Shown here piece by piece: positions 53,912 to 64,000 of a stretch of 64,000 nt of DNA. The translations under genes and the position numbers were made by a program. Numbering within the stretch: the stretch's first letter is position 1; each line of letters opens with the position of its first letter. The notes beneath the pieces are model-generated. The model was not told where the DNA came from, did not search any database, and was given only the letters and a program-made list of their open reading frames with translations. Origin of the DNA: Marinobacter fuscus (GTDB lineage Bacteria; Pseudomonadota; Gammaproteobacteria; Pseudomonadales; Oleiphilaceae); contig NZ_PXNP01000097.1 in the NCBI RefSeq assembly GCF_003007675.1, forward strand, positions 1 through 64,000, written 5' to 3'.

Positions 53912-55684
53912 TTAATAGGTCCGGATTTTCGGCTCGAACATCGGCACTGTCTTGGGCGCAAAGTTCACATCACGCTTGCCAACACGCTTGTCGACCGGGA
54001 AGAACATCGAGTGCTTCAGCCAGTTTTCGTCGTCACGCTCGGTGAAGTCGTTACGGGCATGGGCACCACGACTTTCTTTACGCTCGATTGCCGATTTCGC
54101 GGTGGCGTAAGCCACTTCGTACAAATTATCCAGTTCCAGCGCTTCGATACGGGCCGTGTTAAAGGCTTTACTGGTATCTGCCAACTTGGTCTTACGAACC
54201 CGCTCGCCGATTTCTTCCAGCAACTTCAGCCCCTTCTCCATGCTTTCGCCGTCGCGGAAAACACCGAAGTAGAGCTGCATGCAGTTCTGCAGATCCTTGC
54301 GAACCTGCGCGACATCCTCACCCTCACGGGCGCTGTCCAGACGCTCCAGGCGCGCCATGGCACGGGCAATGTCTTCTTCGCTGGCTTCGTCAACCTCAAA
54401 ACCGCTCCGCAGCTGCTCTTCAATGTGAAGACCTGCCGCACGACCGAATACCACCAAATCCAGCAGCGAGTTGCCGCCCAGACGGTTGGCACCGTGCACC
54501 GATACACAGGCCGCCTCACCGCAGGCAAACAGACCCGGAATCGGCTGATCCTGACCGTTCTCGTCCTGAGCCAGAGCCTGACCGCCAACGTTGGTGGCAA
54601 TACCGCCCATCATGTAGTGACAGGTCGGCACAACCGGGATCGGCTCTTTAACAGGGTCGACGTGGGCAAAGGTGCGTGACAGCTCGCAGATACCCGGCAG
54701 ACGCAGGGTCAGCGTCTCTTCACCCAGGTGATCCAGCTTCAGCAGCACGTGATCCTTGTCTGGGCCACAGCCACGACCCTCAAGAATTTCAAGAACCATA
54801 GAGCGGGCAACAACATCACGACCGGCCAGGTCTTTGGCGTTCGGAGCGTAACGCTCCATGAAACGCTCGCCTTCGGAGTTGATCAGGTAACCACCCTCAC
54901 CCCGACAGCCCTCGGTGACCAGTGTACCGGCTCCATGAATACCCGTGGGGTGGAACTGCCACATCTCCATGTCCTGCACCGGGAAGCCGGCACGCAGCGC
55001 CATGCCGATGCCGTCACCAGTGTTGATCATGGCGTTGGTGGTGGAGGCGTAGATACGACCTGCACCGCCGGTGGCCAGAACCGTGGCTTTGGCTTTGATG
55101 TAGCAAACCTCACCGGTCTCAATCTCGATGGCAACCACACCAACCACTTCATTCTTGCCATTTTTTACCAGATCGACAGCGTACCACTCGTTCAGGAACG
55201 AGGTGCCACCCTTGAGGTTAGCCTGGTAAAGCGTGTGCAGCAGCGCGTGACCCGTGCGGTCAGCTGCGGCACAGGTGCGCGCCGCCTGAGTCGGATTATC
55301 CGGCCCCTTGGACTGCCCACCGAACGGACGCTGGTAAATACGGCCCTGCTCGGTACGGGAGAATGGTAAACCCATGTGCTCCAGCTCAAAAACGGCCTGC
55401 GGGCCAACCGAGCACATGTATTCAATGGCATCCTGGTCACCGATGTAGTCAGACCCCTTGACGGTGTCGTACATGTGCCAGCGCCAGTCATCGTTGGGAT
55501 CTGCGCTAGCGATGGCACAGGTAATACCACCCTGGGCCGATACTGTGTGCGAACGCGTCGGGAAAACCTTGGTAACACAAGCGGTGTTAAGCCCGGATTC
55601 GGTCAGCTGAAGAGCGGCTCGCATACCGGCACCGCCACCACCGATCACAATCGCATCGAAAGACATGGTTTTGATGTTAGCCAT
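53912..55684 (-). CDS. sdhA: Succinate dehydrogenase flavoprotein subunit
   Basis: The 590-residue subunit oxidises succinate to fumarate with covalently bound FAD. The FAD motif [14 protein letters not shown] opens the protein, the flavinylated His is in [14 protein letters not shown] (near 45), and the active-site segments are [20 protein letters not shown] (near 245) and [20 protein letters not shown]. It starts 3 bp after sdhD. Confidence 0.98.
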   Translation of the reverse strand: MANIKTMSFDAIVIGGGGAGMRAALQLTESGLNTACVTKVFPTRSHTVSAQGGITCAIASADPNDDWRWHMYDTVKGSDYIGDQDAIEYMCSVGPQAVFELEHMGLPFSRTEQGRIYQRPFGGQSKGPDNPTQAARTCAAADRTGHALLHTLYQANLKGGTSFLNEWYAVDLVKNGKNEVVGVVAIEIETGEVCYIKAKATVLATGGAGRIYASTTNAMINTGDGIGMALRAGFPVQDMEMWQFHPTGIHGAGTLVTEGCRGEGGYLINSEGERFMERYAPNAKDLAGRDVVARSMVLEILEGRGCGPDKDHVLLKLDHLGEETLTLRLPGICELSRTFAHVDPVKEPIPVVPTCHYMMGGIATNVGGQALAQDENGQDQPIPGLFACGEAACVSVHGANRLGGNSLLDLVVFGRAAGLHIEEQLRSGFEVDEASEEDIARAMARLERLDSAREGEDVAQVRKDLQNCMQLYFGVFRDGESMEKGLKLLEEIGERVRKTKLADTSKAFNTARIEALELDNLYEVAYATAKSAIERKESRGAHARNDFTERDDENWLKHSMFFPVDKRVGKRDVNFAPKTVPMFEPKIRTY

Positions 55685-55687
55685 CGA

Positions 55688-56035
55688 TTAAAGCCCCCAA
55701 AGAATCTGAATGCCCCAGACTACATACACAAACATCACGAGCACGCAGGCCGCCTGGAACAGGAAGCGAGGCATCGCAGATTTGATGTAGTCGGTGGAAA
55801 CGGTCCACAAACCTACCCATGCATGGCCAGCGATAGAGAGTAGCGCCAGCAAGCTGAACACCTTGAACCAACCTTGCGCAAACAGAGCGTTCCATGACTG
55901 GTAGTCGACATCTGTTGTGACAAAGAAACCAAGAAGAAACAGCGTGTAAAGAGCCAATACGTAGGCTGTCGCGCGCTGGATGATCCAGTCCTGGATACCG
56001 TTTCGGCCAAGATTCGTTACACTGTTCATGCCCAT
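55688..56035 (-). CDS. sdhD: Succinate dehydrogenase membrane anchor subunit
   Basis: A 115-residue protein with three membrane helices (about 20-37, 56-75, 92-112). DWIIQRATAYVLALYTLFLL and the haem-side His in AGHAWVGLW (near 71) are typical. With SdhC it holds haem b and the quinone site. It overlaps sdhC by 10 bp; ATG 56029 is an alternative start. Confidence 0.93.
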   Translation of the reverse strand: MGMNSVTNLGRNGIQDWIIQRATAYVLALYTLFLLGFFVTTDVDYQSWNALFAQGWFKVFSLLALLSIAGHAWVGLWTVSTDYIKSAMPRFLFQAACVLVMFVYVVWGIQILWGL

Positions 56036-56403
56036 ACCCAGACTCCTGCCAGAATAATGAGAACAACGGACACCGCAATGGTTGCTTTCGCGGCCAGGCG
56101 ACCGGTTTCAAGCTCTTCGGCGATACCCATATCCATCAGCAGGTGCTTGATACCCGCCACCAGGTGGTACAATAGAGCAGACAGGATGCCCCAGATAATC
56201 AGCTTCGCCAGGAAGCTGTCCAGCAATTCATTGACCCGGTTAAAACCATCTTCTCCGGAAAGGGAGAGATCCAGACCGTACATCAGGAAAGCAACACCTA
56301 CGAAGATGATGATGCCGCTGATACGATGCAGAATCGATGTAATGGCTGGCAGGGGAAAATGAAACTTGCCGAGATCGAGATTTACTGGTCGTTTGCTATT
56401 CAC
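56026..56403 (-). CDS. sdhC: Succinate dehydrogenase cytochrome b556 subunit
   Basis: The 125-residue subunit has three membrane helices. Signatures are RPVNLDLGKFHFPLPAITSI, LHRISGIIIF (quinone-site Ser and Arg) and the haem ligand His in YHLVAGIKHLLMDMG (near 84-91). It is the first gene of sdhCDAB, with a clear sigma-70 promoter 183 bp upstream. Confidence 0.95.
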   Translation of the reverse strand: MNSKRPVNLDLGKFHFPLPAITSILHRISGIIIFVGVAFLMYGLDLSLSGEDGFNRVNELLDSFLAKLIIWGILSALLYHLVAGIKHLLMDMGIAEELETGRLAAKATIAVSVVLIILAGVWVWA

Positions 56404-56585
56404 AGCGCTCTCACACTCTCTCTTGGTTCCGCGAATCCGAAAACTCGGTAGCGGTAGGTTGGTATGTAGGGTTCGGCGATTCGATACGAGACCGATAACC
56501 GATTGGCTCAGAAGGGTGGATGGCTACCTGTTAGGTTGCTGGTCTGATGCCTGCGTACAGGGCTATCCCCGATTCCGGGGTACGG

Positions 56586-56614
56586 ATTATAAGGAGACAC
56601 CCCACTAATTACAA
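56586..56614 (-). promoter_or_regulatory. Sigma-70 promoter of sdhCDAB
   Basis: On the minus strand TTGTAA (56614-56609), a 17-bp spacer, and TATAAT (56591-56586) occur. The -10 is perfect. The resulting leader of about 175 nt leaves room for regulation; no small-RNA site is asserted. Confidence 0.65.
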
Positions 56615-56768
56615 ACGGGCAATCCAACGGAAAAGCCTTTAACGCTCCGGTGATACACCGTCGAAAAGGCGTATTGACAGAAAGTCCGGCCATCGCGTAA
56701 CGGGCCCGGTTCTGGATTTCCCGCATAGACAGATGGCAAGTTTTTTGACGGGTTAGCCAACCCGCGCA

Positions 56769-56796
56769 TTGACAAAAAAAGCTAACGCCCTATATT
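56769..56796 (+). promoter_or_regulatory. Sigma-70 promoter of gltA
   Basis: TTGACA (56769-56774), a 16-bp spacer and TATATT (56791-56796) form a near-consensus promoter 89 bp before the gltA start. Together with the sdh promoter they define the divergent TCA-cycle control region in 56404-56884; no other gene is seen in that gap. Confidence 0.75.
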
Positions 56797-56884
56797 TTGC
56801 CGCCAGTTTTGCCATAATACGCGCTTTCCGCGCACCTCATAAGTAGACGAAGCTGTTTCACAGCCAATCAGACAGGAGAGCACC

Positions 56885-58159
56885 ATGACCGACAGGAAAG
56901 CCACGCTCTCGGTGGGAAATAAGTCCATTGAGCTACCGATGTATTCCGGCACCGTCGGCCCAGACGTTATCGACGTTCGAGGCCTGGTACAGGAAGGCGT
57001 ATTCACCTACGATCCCGGATTTGTATCCACTGCAGCCTGCGAATCAGCCATCACCTACATCGATGGCGCCAACGGTGTACTGCTGCATCGCGGCTACCCC
57101 ATTGACCAGCTGGCCGAGCAATCGGACTTCCTTGAGGTCTGCTATTTGTTGCTGAATGGCGAACTGCCGAGCGAAGAAGAGAACAAGCGGTTCCACGACA
57201 CCATTAAAAACCACACCATGCTGCACGACCAGATGCGCAACTTTTTCAACGGCTTCCGCCGTGATGCGCATCCGATGGCCATCATGTGCGGCGTGGTTGG
57301 TGCCTTATCAGCCTTCTACCACGACCAGATGGACGTCAGCGACCCCAAGCAGCGTGAAATCACCGGCCATCGCTTGATCGCCAAGATGCCGACCATCGCC
57401 GCCTGGTGTTACAAATACTCCGTCGGGCAGCCGTTCATGTACCCGCGGAACGATCTGTCTTACGCCGAAAACTTCCTGCACATGATGTTCGGCACGCCCT
57501 GCGAAGACTACAAGCCGAATCCTGTGCTGGCCAAAGCCATGGACAAGATCTTCATCCTGCATGCAGACCACGAGCAGAATGCGTCTACCTCGACGGTGCG
57601 CCTGGCTGGCTCTACCGGCGCCAACCCGTACGCCTGTATTGCCTCTGGCATCGCGGCACTTTGGGGCCCGGCACACGGTGGCGCGAACGAAGCCGTTCTG
57701 GATATGCTGGCCGAGATTGGCGACGAGTCCAATATCGAAACCTTTATTGCCAAGGCCAAAGACAAAGATGATCCTTTCCGCCTGATGGGCTTCGGACACC
57801 GCGTTTACAAGAACTTCGACCCGCGCGCCAAAGTGATGGCCGAAACCGCTCACGAAGTGCTGAGCGAGCTGGGGCTGGAGAACGATCCGCTGCTCAAGAT
57901 TGCCCAGCGTCTGGAGAAAATCGCCCTGGAAGACGAGTACTTCGTCGAACGCCAGCTTTACCCGAACGTCGATTTTTACTCTGGCATCATCCTCAAAGCG
58001 ATCGGCATCCCGACCTCGATGTTCACAGTCATCTTTGCAATGTCTCGCACCATCGGCTGGTTCTCCCACTGGAACGAAATGGTCAGCGGCGCTAACCGCA
58101 TTGGCCGCCCGCGCCAGCTGTACACCGGCTCACCGAAGCGCGACTATCGAAAAAAGTAA
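56885..58159 (+). CDS. gltA: Citrate synthase
   Basis: The 424-residue enzyme condenses acetyl-CoA and oxaloacetate. It belongs to the hexameric, NADH-regulated type by length and by the N-terminal beta domain ([20 protein letters not shown]). Catalytic residues are in [19 protein letters not shown] (first His), [15 protein letters not shown] (second His) and [15 protein letters not shown] (His and Asp). ATG 56885 follows CAGGAGAGCACC. It diverges from sdhC and ends at a strong terminator. Confidence 0.98.
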   Translation: MTDRKATLSVGNKSIELPMYSGTVGPDVIDVRGLVQEGVFTYDPGFVSTAACESAITYIDGANGVLLHRGYPIDQLAEQSDFLEVCYLLLNGELPSEEENKRFHDTIKNHTMLHDQMRNFFNGFRRDAHPMAIMCGVVGALSAFYHDQMDVSDPKQREITGHRLIAKMPTIAAWCYKYSVGQPFMYPRNDLSYAENFLHMMFGTPCEDYKPNPVLAKAMDKIFILHADHEQNASTSTVRLAGSTGANPYACIASGIAALWGPAHGGANEAVLDMLAEIGDESNIETFIAKAKDKDDPFRLMGFGHRVYKNFDPRAKVMAETAHEVLSELGLENDPLLKIAQRLEKIALEDEYFVERQLYPNVDFYSGIILKAIGIPTSMFTVIFAMSRTIGWFSHWNEMVSGANRIGRPRQLYTGSPKRDYRKK

Positions 58160-58182
58160 ACGGAGCGATTGCGTTTTATCTG

Positions 58183-58212
58183 AAAAAAGCCGCTGATCCA
58201 GCGGCTTTTTTT
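58183..58212 (+). terminator. Intrinsic terminator of gltA
   Basis: GCCGCTG (58189-58195) pairs with CAGCGGC (58199-58205) around ATC, followed by seven T (58206-58212), 23 bp after the stop. Confidence 0.9.
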
Positions 58213-58259
58213 GCACCATGGCAACAGAGAAACGGATCACCGACACGCAGGAGCACACA

Positions 58260-59135
58260 ATGGCAAAGATAGCATTTATCGGCCTTGGCGTTATGGGCTA
58301 CCCCATGGCGGGCCACCTCGCAAACGCGGGGCATCAGGTTGCGGTCTGGAACCGCACTCTTACCAAAGCCGCGAAATGGGTCAATGAATACCAAGGCATA
58401 GCGTGCGAGACGATTGCCGGCGCCGTCAACAATGCCGACTTTGTCGTGACCTGCGTGGGCGCCGACAAAGACCTTACAGAGCTGTTCGAAGGCCCCGAGG
58501 GCATCTTGGAAAACGCTGCGCCCGGCGCCATTCTTATCGATCACACCACGGCCTCTGCCAGCATTGCCGAACGGCTTGCCAGGGCAGCCGACCAACGCGG
58601 ACAGGCATTCATCGACGCACCGGTTTCAGGCGGCCAACAGGGCGCCGAAAATGGCGCCCTTACCATCATGTGCGGAGGATCGGAAGCTGCCTTCAACCGC
58701 GCAGCCCCGGTGCTAGCCCCCTATACCCGCGCGATAAACCTGATGGGGCCTGCCGGTAGCGGCCAGAAAACCAAAATGGTCAACCAGATTGCCATTGCCG
58801 GGCTCATTCAGGGATTGTCAGAAGCGCTTAATTTTGCCGAACTGGCAGAACTGGATGTCACAAAAGTGGTTGAGGTGATCTCGCAGGGAGCCGCACAATC
58901 CTGGCAAATGGACAACCGCTCACATACCATGATTGCCGGTAAGTTCGACTATGGCTTTGCCGTGGACTGGATGCGCAAAGACCTGGGCATTTGTTTGCAG
59001 GAGGCTTCCAGAATCAACGCACCGCTGCCCGTCACAGCCCTTGTCGATCAGTTTTACGGCGACGTTCAGGCTATGGGCGGAAGCCGCTGGGACACCTCAT
59101 CGCTGATTCAGCGTCTACGCCGAGCCCAAGAATAA
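58260..59135 (+). CDS. NAD(P)-dependent beta-hydroxyacid dehydrogenase
   Basis: A 291-residue HIBADH-family enzyme with Rossmann motif FIGLGVMGYPMAGHL, substrate loop IDAPVSGGQQGAENGALTIM (near 120) and catalytic Lys in GSGQKTKMVNQIAIAG (near 170). It resembles glyoxylate/succinic semialdehyde reductases and 3-hydroxyisobutyrate dehydrogenases, but the substrate cannot be fixed from sequence. ATG 58260 has CAGGAG just upstream. It is a separate unit after the gltA terminator. It is the third member of its family in this window and is not linked to the acid-sugar operon. Confidence 0.85.
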   Translation: MAKIAFIGLGVMGYPMAGHLANAGHQVAVWNRTLTKAAKWVNEYQGIACETIAGAVNNADFVVTCVGADKDLTELFEGPEGILENAAPGAILIDHTTASASIAERLARAADQRGQAFIDAPVSGGQQGAENGALTIMCGGSEAAFNRAAPVLAPYTRAINLMGPAGSGQKTKMVNQIAIAGLIQGLSEALNFAELAELDVTKVVEVISQGAAQSWQMDNRSHTMIAGKFDYGFAVDWMRKDLGICLQEASRINAPLPVTALVDQFYGDVQAMGGSRWDTSSLIQRLRRAQE

Positions 59136-59145
59136 CAAACAAACC

Positions 59146-59194
59146 TTAAATAAAAACCGAGGAAAGACAGAAGCTTGCGAGCTCTTCTTTCCTC
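59146..59194 (-). terminator. Terminator of topA
   Basis: GAGGAAAGA (59159-59167) pairs with TCTTTCCTC (59186-59194), with an inner AGCTTGCGAGCT that can pair further. On the minus strand it is followed by GG and TTTTTATTT. It lies 19 bp after the topA stop and also ends the convergent dehydrogenase transcript. Confidence 0.75.
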
Positions 59195-59212
59195 AGATTC
59201 TATGCAGCCATC

Positions 59213-61852
59213 TTATTTTTTCTTATCGCGAGGCACCCAACGCCCCCCCTCGTACCAGGCTGACCAGCCAGTCGCCTTGCCGTCTTTCTCCGACATGACA
59301 TACTGTTCTTTGGACTTACGACTGTAACGAATCACCGTCGGATTGCCCTCGGGGTCTTTTTCCGGTGCGTCCATCAGATAATCGTATTTCGGATCGACTT
59401 CCTTCCGGTGTGGTTTGATTTCCATCACCAGCGGTGGCCGGGTTTCCCGGTTCTTCGGGAACTTGCTGGCCGCCAGGAACAATCCGGAGGCACCGTCCCT
59501 GAGCACATAGGTATCGTCCACTTTCTGACACTGCAGCTCCGGCATGGGTACCGGATCCATCTTGGGCGGCGCTGGCTCGCCGCTCTTCAACAACTTGCGG
59601 GTGTTCTTGCAATTTTCGCTGGTACACCCGAAGTATTTACCGAAACGGCCGGTTTTCAGCTGCATTTCCGAACCGCATTTATCACACTCCAGAGTCGGCC
59701 CATCGTAGCCCTTGATGCGGAAACTGCCCTGCTCTACTTCATAGCCCGAGCAGTCGGGGTTATTACCGCACACATGCAGCTTCCGCTTTTCGTCTACCAG
59801 ATAGCTATCCATGGCGGTGCTGCATTTCGGGCAGCGACGCTTCATCCGCAGCAGGCGGGTTTCGCCCTCACCTTCCACATCGTCGTCAGCACTAACCACT
59901 TCATCGCCGGTTACCAGATTGATGGTGGTTTTGCAGCGTTCCTTCGGCGGCAGCGAATAGCCGGAACATCCCAGGAAAACCCCGGTGCTGGCCACACGAA
60001 TCTGCATATTGCGACCACAGCTCGGGCACGGAATATCGGTTTCTGTGGGCGTATTGGCCCGCATTCCACCTTCGGCCTGCTCTGCGCTCTCGAGTTGGCT
60101 GCGGAAACGTGCATAAAAATCGTTCAGAACCTTTTTCCACTGCACGTCGCCCTCGGCGATATCATCCAGCTCATCCTCAAGCCGGGCAGTGAAGTCGTAA
60201 TCCATCAGGTTGGGGAAAGACTCGGCCAACCGCTCGGTGACGATTTCGCCCATTTTTTCAGCGTAAAAGCGGCGGTTCTGTAACCGCACATACCCGCGAT
60301 CCTGAATGGTGGATATGATTGATGCGTAGGTCGAGGGCCGGCCAATACCCTGCTTTTCCAGTTCCTTAACCAGGCTCGCCTCAGTATAGCGGGGAGCAGG
60401 CTTGGTAAAGTGCTGGGTTGGATCCAGCTTACTCAGGTTCAGCGGCTGATCGACCTTGATGTCCGGCAAAGCCACATCATCATCCTTCTTCGATGACTGT
60501 GGTGCCGCCTTCAGAAAGCCTTCAAACTTGACGATGCGACCGCGGGTACGCAGCTCATAGTCGCCGTTGGCGACGACAATCGACGTACTCAGAAATTCCG
60601 CGTCCGCCATCTGGCAGGCGATGAACTGGCGCCAAATCAGTTCGTAGAGCTTCTCTGCGTCTTTTTCCAGGCCTTTAATATCGGTAGGCCTGCGGCTCAC
60701 ATCGGTTGGCCGAATCGCTTCGTGAGCCTCCTGAGCGCCCTCTTTGCTGCCGTAGAACCTGGGCTTCTCCGGCAGGTAGCGCTCACCAAATTGCTTCTGG
60801 ACAAAATCCCGGCAACTTACCAATGCATCCTGGCTCAGGTTGGTAGAGTCGGTACGCATGTAGGTAATGAAGCCCGCTTCATACAGGCGCTGGGCCAACA
60901 TCATGGTTTTCTTGACCGAGAAGCCCATGCGGTTACTGGCTGCCTGCTGCAGGGTGGACGTAATAAACGGCGCAGAGGGCTTCGAGCGTGTCGGCTTGTC
61001 CTCACGCTTGGCCACCTTGAAGCTGCCAGCTGTCAGCCTATCCACGTGCTCATTGCTCTGAGCTTCATTCACCGGGCGATAGGGCTTATCTGCGTAGCGG
61101 GTCACCTCAAACCGAACAGGCTCGCTGGTACCCTCTGCACCCAGGTCGGCGTGCAACTGCCAGTACTCTTCCGGTACAAACTTGCGGATTTCCCGTTCAC
61201 GCTCAACGATCAGGCGAACGGCGACGGACTGAACCCGACCAGCCGACAGGCCCCGGGCAATCTTGGCCCACAGCAGTGGCGACACCATGTAGCCGACAAC
61301 GCGATCGAGGAACCGGCGTGCCTGCTGAGCATTAACCATCGCATTGTCCAGGTCTCCCGGAGCCTCAAACGCCTCCTGGATGGCCCGTTTGGTGATCTCG
61401 TTAAACACCACGCGCCGATACTTTTCGGGCTCGCCACCAATCGTCTGCTGAAGGTGCCAGGCAATCGCCTCCCCTTCACGGTCCAAATCCGTTGCCAGAT
61501 AGATGTGGTCGGCAGACTTGGCCAGCCTTTTTAGCTCACTGACCACTTTTTCCTTGCCCGGCAGGATTTCGTAACGGGCACTCCAGTCGTCATCCGGATT
61601 CACACCCATGCGGGCAACCAACTGCTCGCGCGCCTTGCGCTTCTTATGAATCGCTTTTTCTTCCGGGCTCATCTTGCGGGTAGCCGCGGCCTGCTTCGCC
61701 CGCTCTTTCGGGTCGGACTGGCTGCCGCTACCACTCACCGGCAAATCACGGATGTGGCCAACACTGGATTTAACAATAAAGTCGGAGCCCAGGTACTTGT
61801 TGATGGTCTTCGCTTTCGCTGGCGACTCGACAATAACGAGACTTTTACCCAT
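59213..61852 (-). CDS. topA: DNA topoisomerase I
   Basis: The 879-residue type IA enzyme relaxes negative supercoils. A Toprim domain opens it ([20 protein letters not shown], then [17 protein letters not shown] near 110), the catalytic Tyr is in [14 protein letters not shown] (near 330), and three four-Cys zinc ribbons follow (from [16 protein letters not shown] and CDKCGSEM, about 600-745). A C-terminal region with basic residues ends in PRDKKK. Length is as in pseudomonads. Confidence 0.98.
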   Translation of the reverse strand: MGKSLVIVESPAKAKTINKYLGSDFIVKSSVGHIRDLPVSGSGSQSDPKERAKQAAATRKMSPEEKAIHKKRKAREQLVARMGVNPDDDWSARYEILPGKEKVVSELKRLAKSADHIYLATDLDREGEAIAWHLQQTIGGEPEKYRRVVFNEITKRAIQEAFEAPGDLDNAMVNAQQARRFLDRVVGYMVSPLLWAKIARGLSAGRVQSVAVRLIVEREREIRKFVPEEYWQLHADLGAEGTSEPVRFEVTRYADKPYRPVNEAQSNEHVDRLTAGSFKVAKREDKPTRSKPSAPFITSTLQQAASNRMGFSVKKTMMLAQRLYEAGFITYMRTDSTNLSQDALVSCRDFVQKQFGERYLPEKPRFYGSKEGAQEAHEAIRPTDVSRRPTDIKGLEKDAEKLYELIWRQFIACQMADAEFLSTSIVVANGDYELRTRGRIVKFEGFLKAAPQSSKKDDDVALPDIKVDQPLNLSKLDPTQHFTKPAPRYTEASLVKELEKQGIGRPSTYASIISTIQDRGYVRLQNRRFYAEKMGEIVTERLAESFPNLMDYDFTARLEDELDDIAEGDVQWKKVLNDFYARFRSQLESAEQAEGGMRANTPTETDIPCPSCGRNMQIRVASTGVFLGCSGYSLPPKERCKTTINLVTGDEVVSADDDVEGEGETRLLRMKRRCPKCSTAMDSYLVDEKRKLHVCGNNPDCSGYEVEQGSFRIKGYDGPTLECDKCGSEMQLKTGRFGKYFGCTSENCKNTRKLLKSGEPAPPKMDPVPMPELQCQKVDDTYVLRDGASGLFLAASKFPKNRETRPPLVMEIKPHRKEVDPKYDYLMDAPEKDPEGNPTVIRYSRKSKEQYVMSEKDGKATGWSAWYEGGRWVPRDKKK

Positions 61853-62060
61853 ATCGGAAATCTGTATCCTTGGCGATTACACGGTCAAATTATAGACAAA
61901 CCGTAAACTCGCATAAAAATCAGGCAACTGGAAAACACAAGGGTTGCCATTGTGTATTGGCCCACTGTTTTACAGGGTCAAGAATAGCAAGACAACCCAT
62001 TCTTTGATTTCAATCAGCGTTTTTCTGGTCCGATAGTCACTTTCCACAACCGGAAACAGC
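61853..62060. other. topA upstream region
   Basis: No gene is supported. The topA promoter should be here; an AT-rich stretch around 61890-61920 is a candidate but no confident -35/-10 pair was fixed. Confidence 0.35.
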
Positions 62061-62090
62061 AAGGCCCGGCATAAGCCGGGCCTTTTTATA
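62061..62090. terminator. Terminator after fadBA
   Basis: AAGGCCCGGC (62061-62070), a short ATAA, then GCCGGGCCTT (62075-62084), with TTTTT on the plus side and A-rich sequence on the other. It lies 25 bp past the fadA stop and can act in both directions, though the better T-run is on the plus strand. Confidence 0.65.
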
Positions 62091-62114
62091 CTACCTGCAA
62101 TCAGCCAGAGCCGA

Positions 62115-64000
<1,886 letters not shown>

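Overview
The window looks like chromosomal DNA of a marine gammaproteobacterium. The gene content and orders (trpS-scpA-scpB-rluB, GntR-smc-zipA-ligA, sdhCDAB-sucAB-lpdA-sucCD with divergent gltA, fadBA next to topA, cheV-cheR beside flgAMN) and protein character suggest Marinobacter or a close relative. That genus assignment is inference from gene order and protein style, not from a marker search.

Bases 1 to about 20,690 are accessory. At the left is an IS66 element, cut by the window edge, whose right end at 2397 has severed a LysR-type regulator. Next come a decayed copy of a tRNA-Ser 3' end (2892-2942), a complete IS21-type element (3163-5758) with a perfect 8-bp target duplication, and two integron-type gene cassettes with recognisable attC sites (6211-6294 and 6775-6841) but no integron integrase. 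A solitary short tyrosine recombinase and wrecks of IS3- and IS66-type transposases follow, then methylglyoxal synthase. The second half of the accessory part is a catabolic locus: a LacI-type repressor diverges from a ten-gene run encoding the four-carbon acid-sugar pathway (ltnD, otnK, otnC, otnI, denD), a TRAP transporter (PQM), an aldehyde dehydrogenase and a second beta-hydroxyacid dehydrogenase. The pathway should turn L-threonate and D-erythronate into dihydroxyacetone phosphate. The region ends at an intact tRNA-Ser(GGA), so the decayed tRNA-Ser end at 2.9 kb and the intact gene at 20.6 kb may be the two junctions of an integrated island.

From 20.9 kb to 42.8 kb the content is housekeeping and motility: an isochorismatase-family hydrolase, a truncated NhaR-like fragment, cheR and cheV, flgA, flgM-flgN behind a sigma-28 promoter, a secreted protein with a GspE-N-like domain, a periplasmic cyclophilin, mnmC, a CBS-domain protein, a large Calx-beta lipoprotein, ligA, zipA, smc, a GntR regulator, a GAF-GGDEF diguanylate cyclase, and rluB with scpB.

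From 42.8 kb to the end: scpA and trpS, then a nearly unbroken minus-strand TCA-cycle block (sdhCDAB, sucAB, lpdA, sucCD), with gltA diverging from sdhC, a HIBADH-family dehydrogenase, topA, and fadA with the 3' part of fadB running off the right edge.

The most unusual feature is the second integron cassette (6289-6835). It encodes a 129-residue protein with a ribbon-helix-helix-like N-terminus and a RAMA-like C-terminus. Its promoter carries four AGTRCT half-sites at 10, 11 and 10 bp spacing, one per turn of the helix, as expected for an autoregulating ribbon-helix-helix protein.
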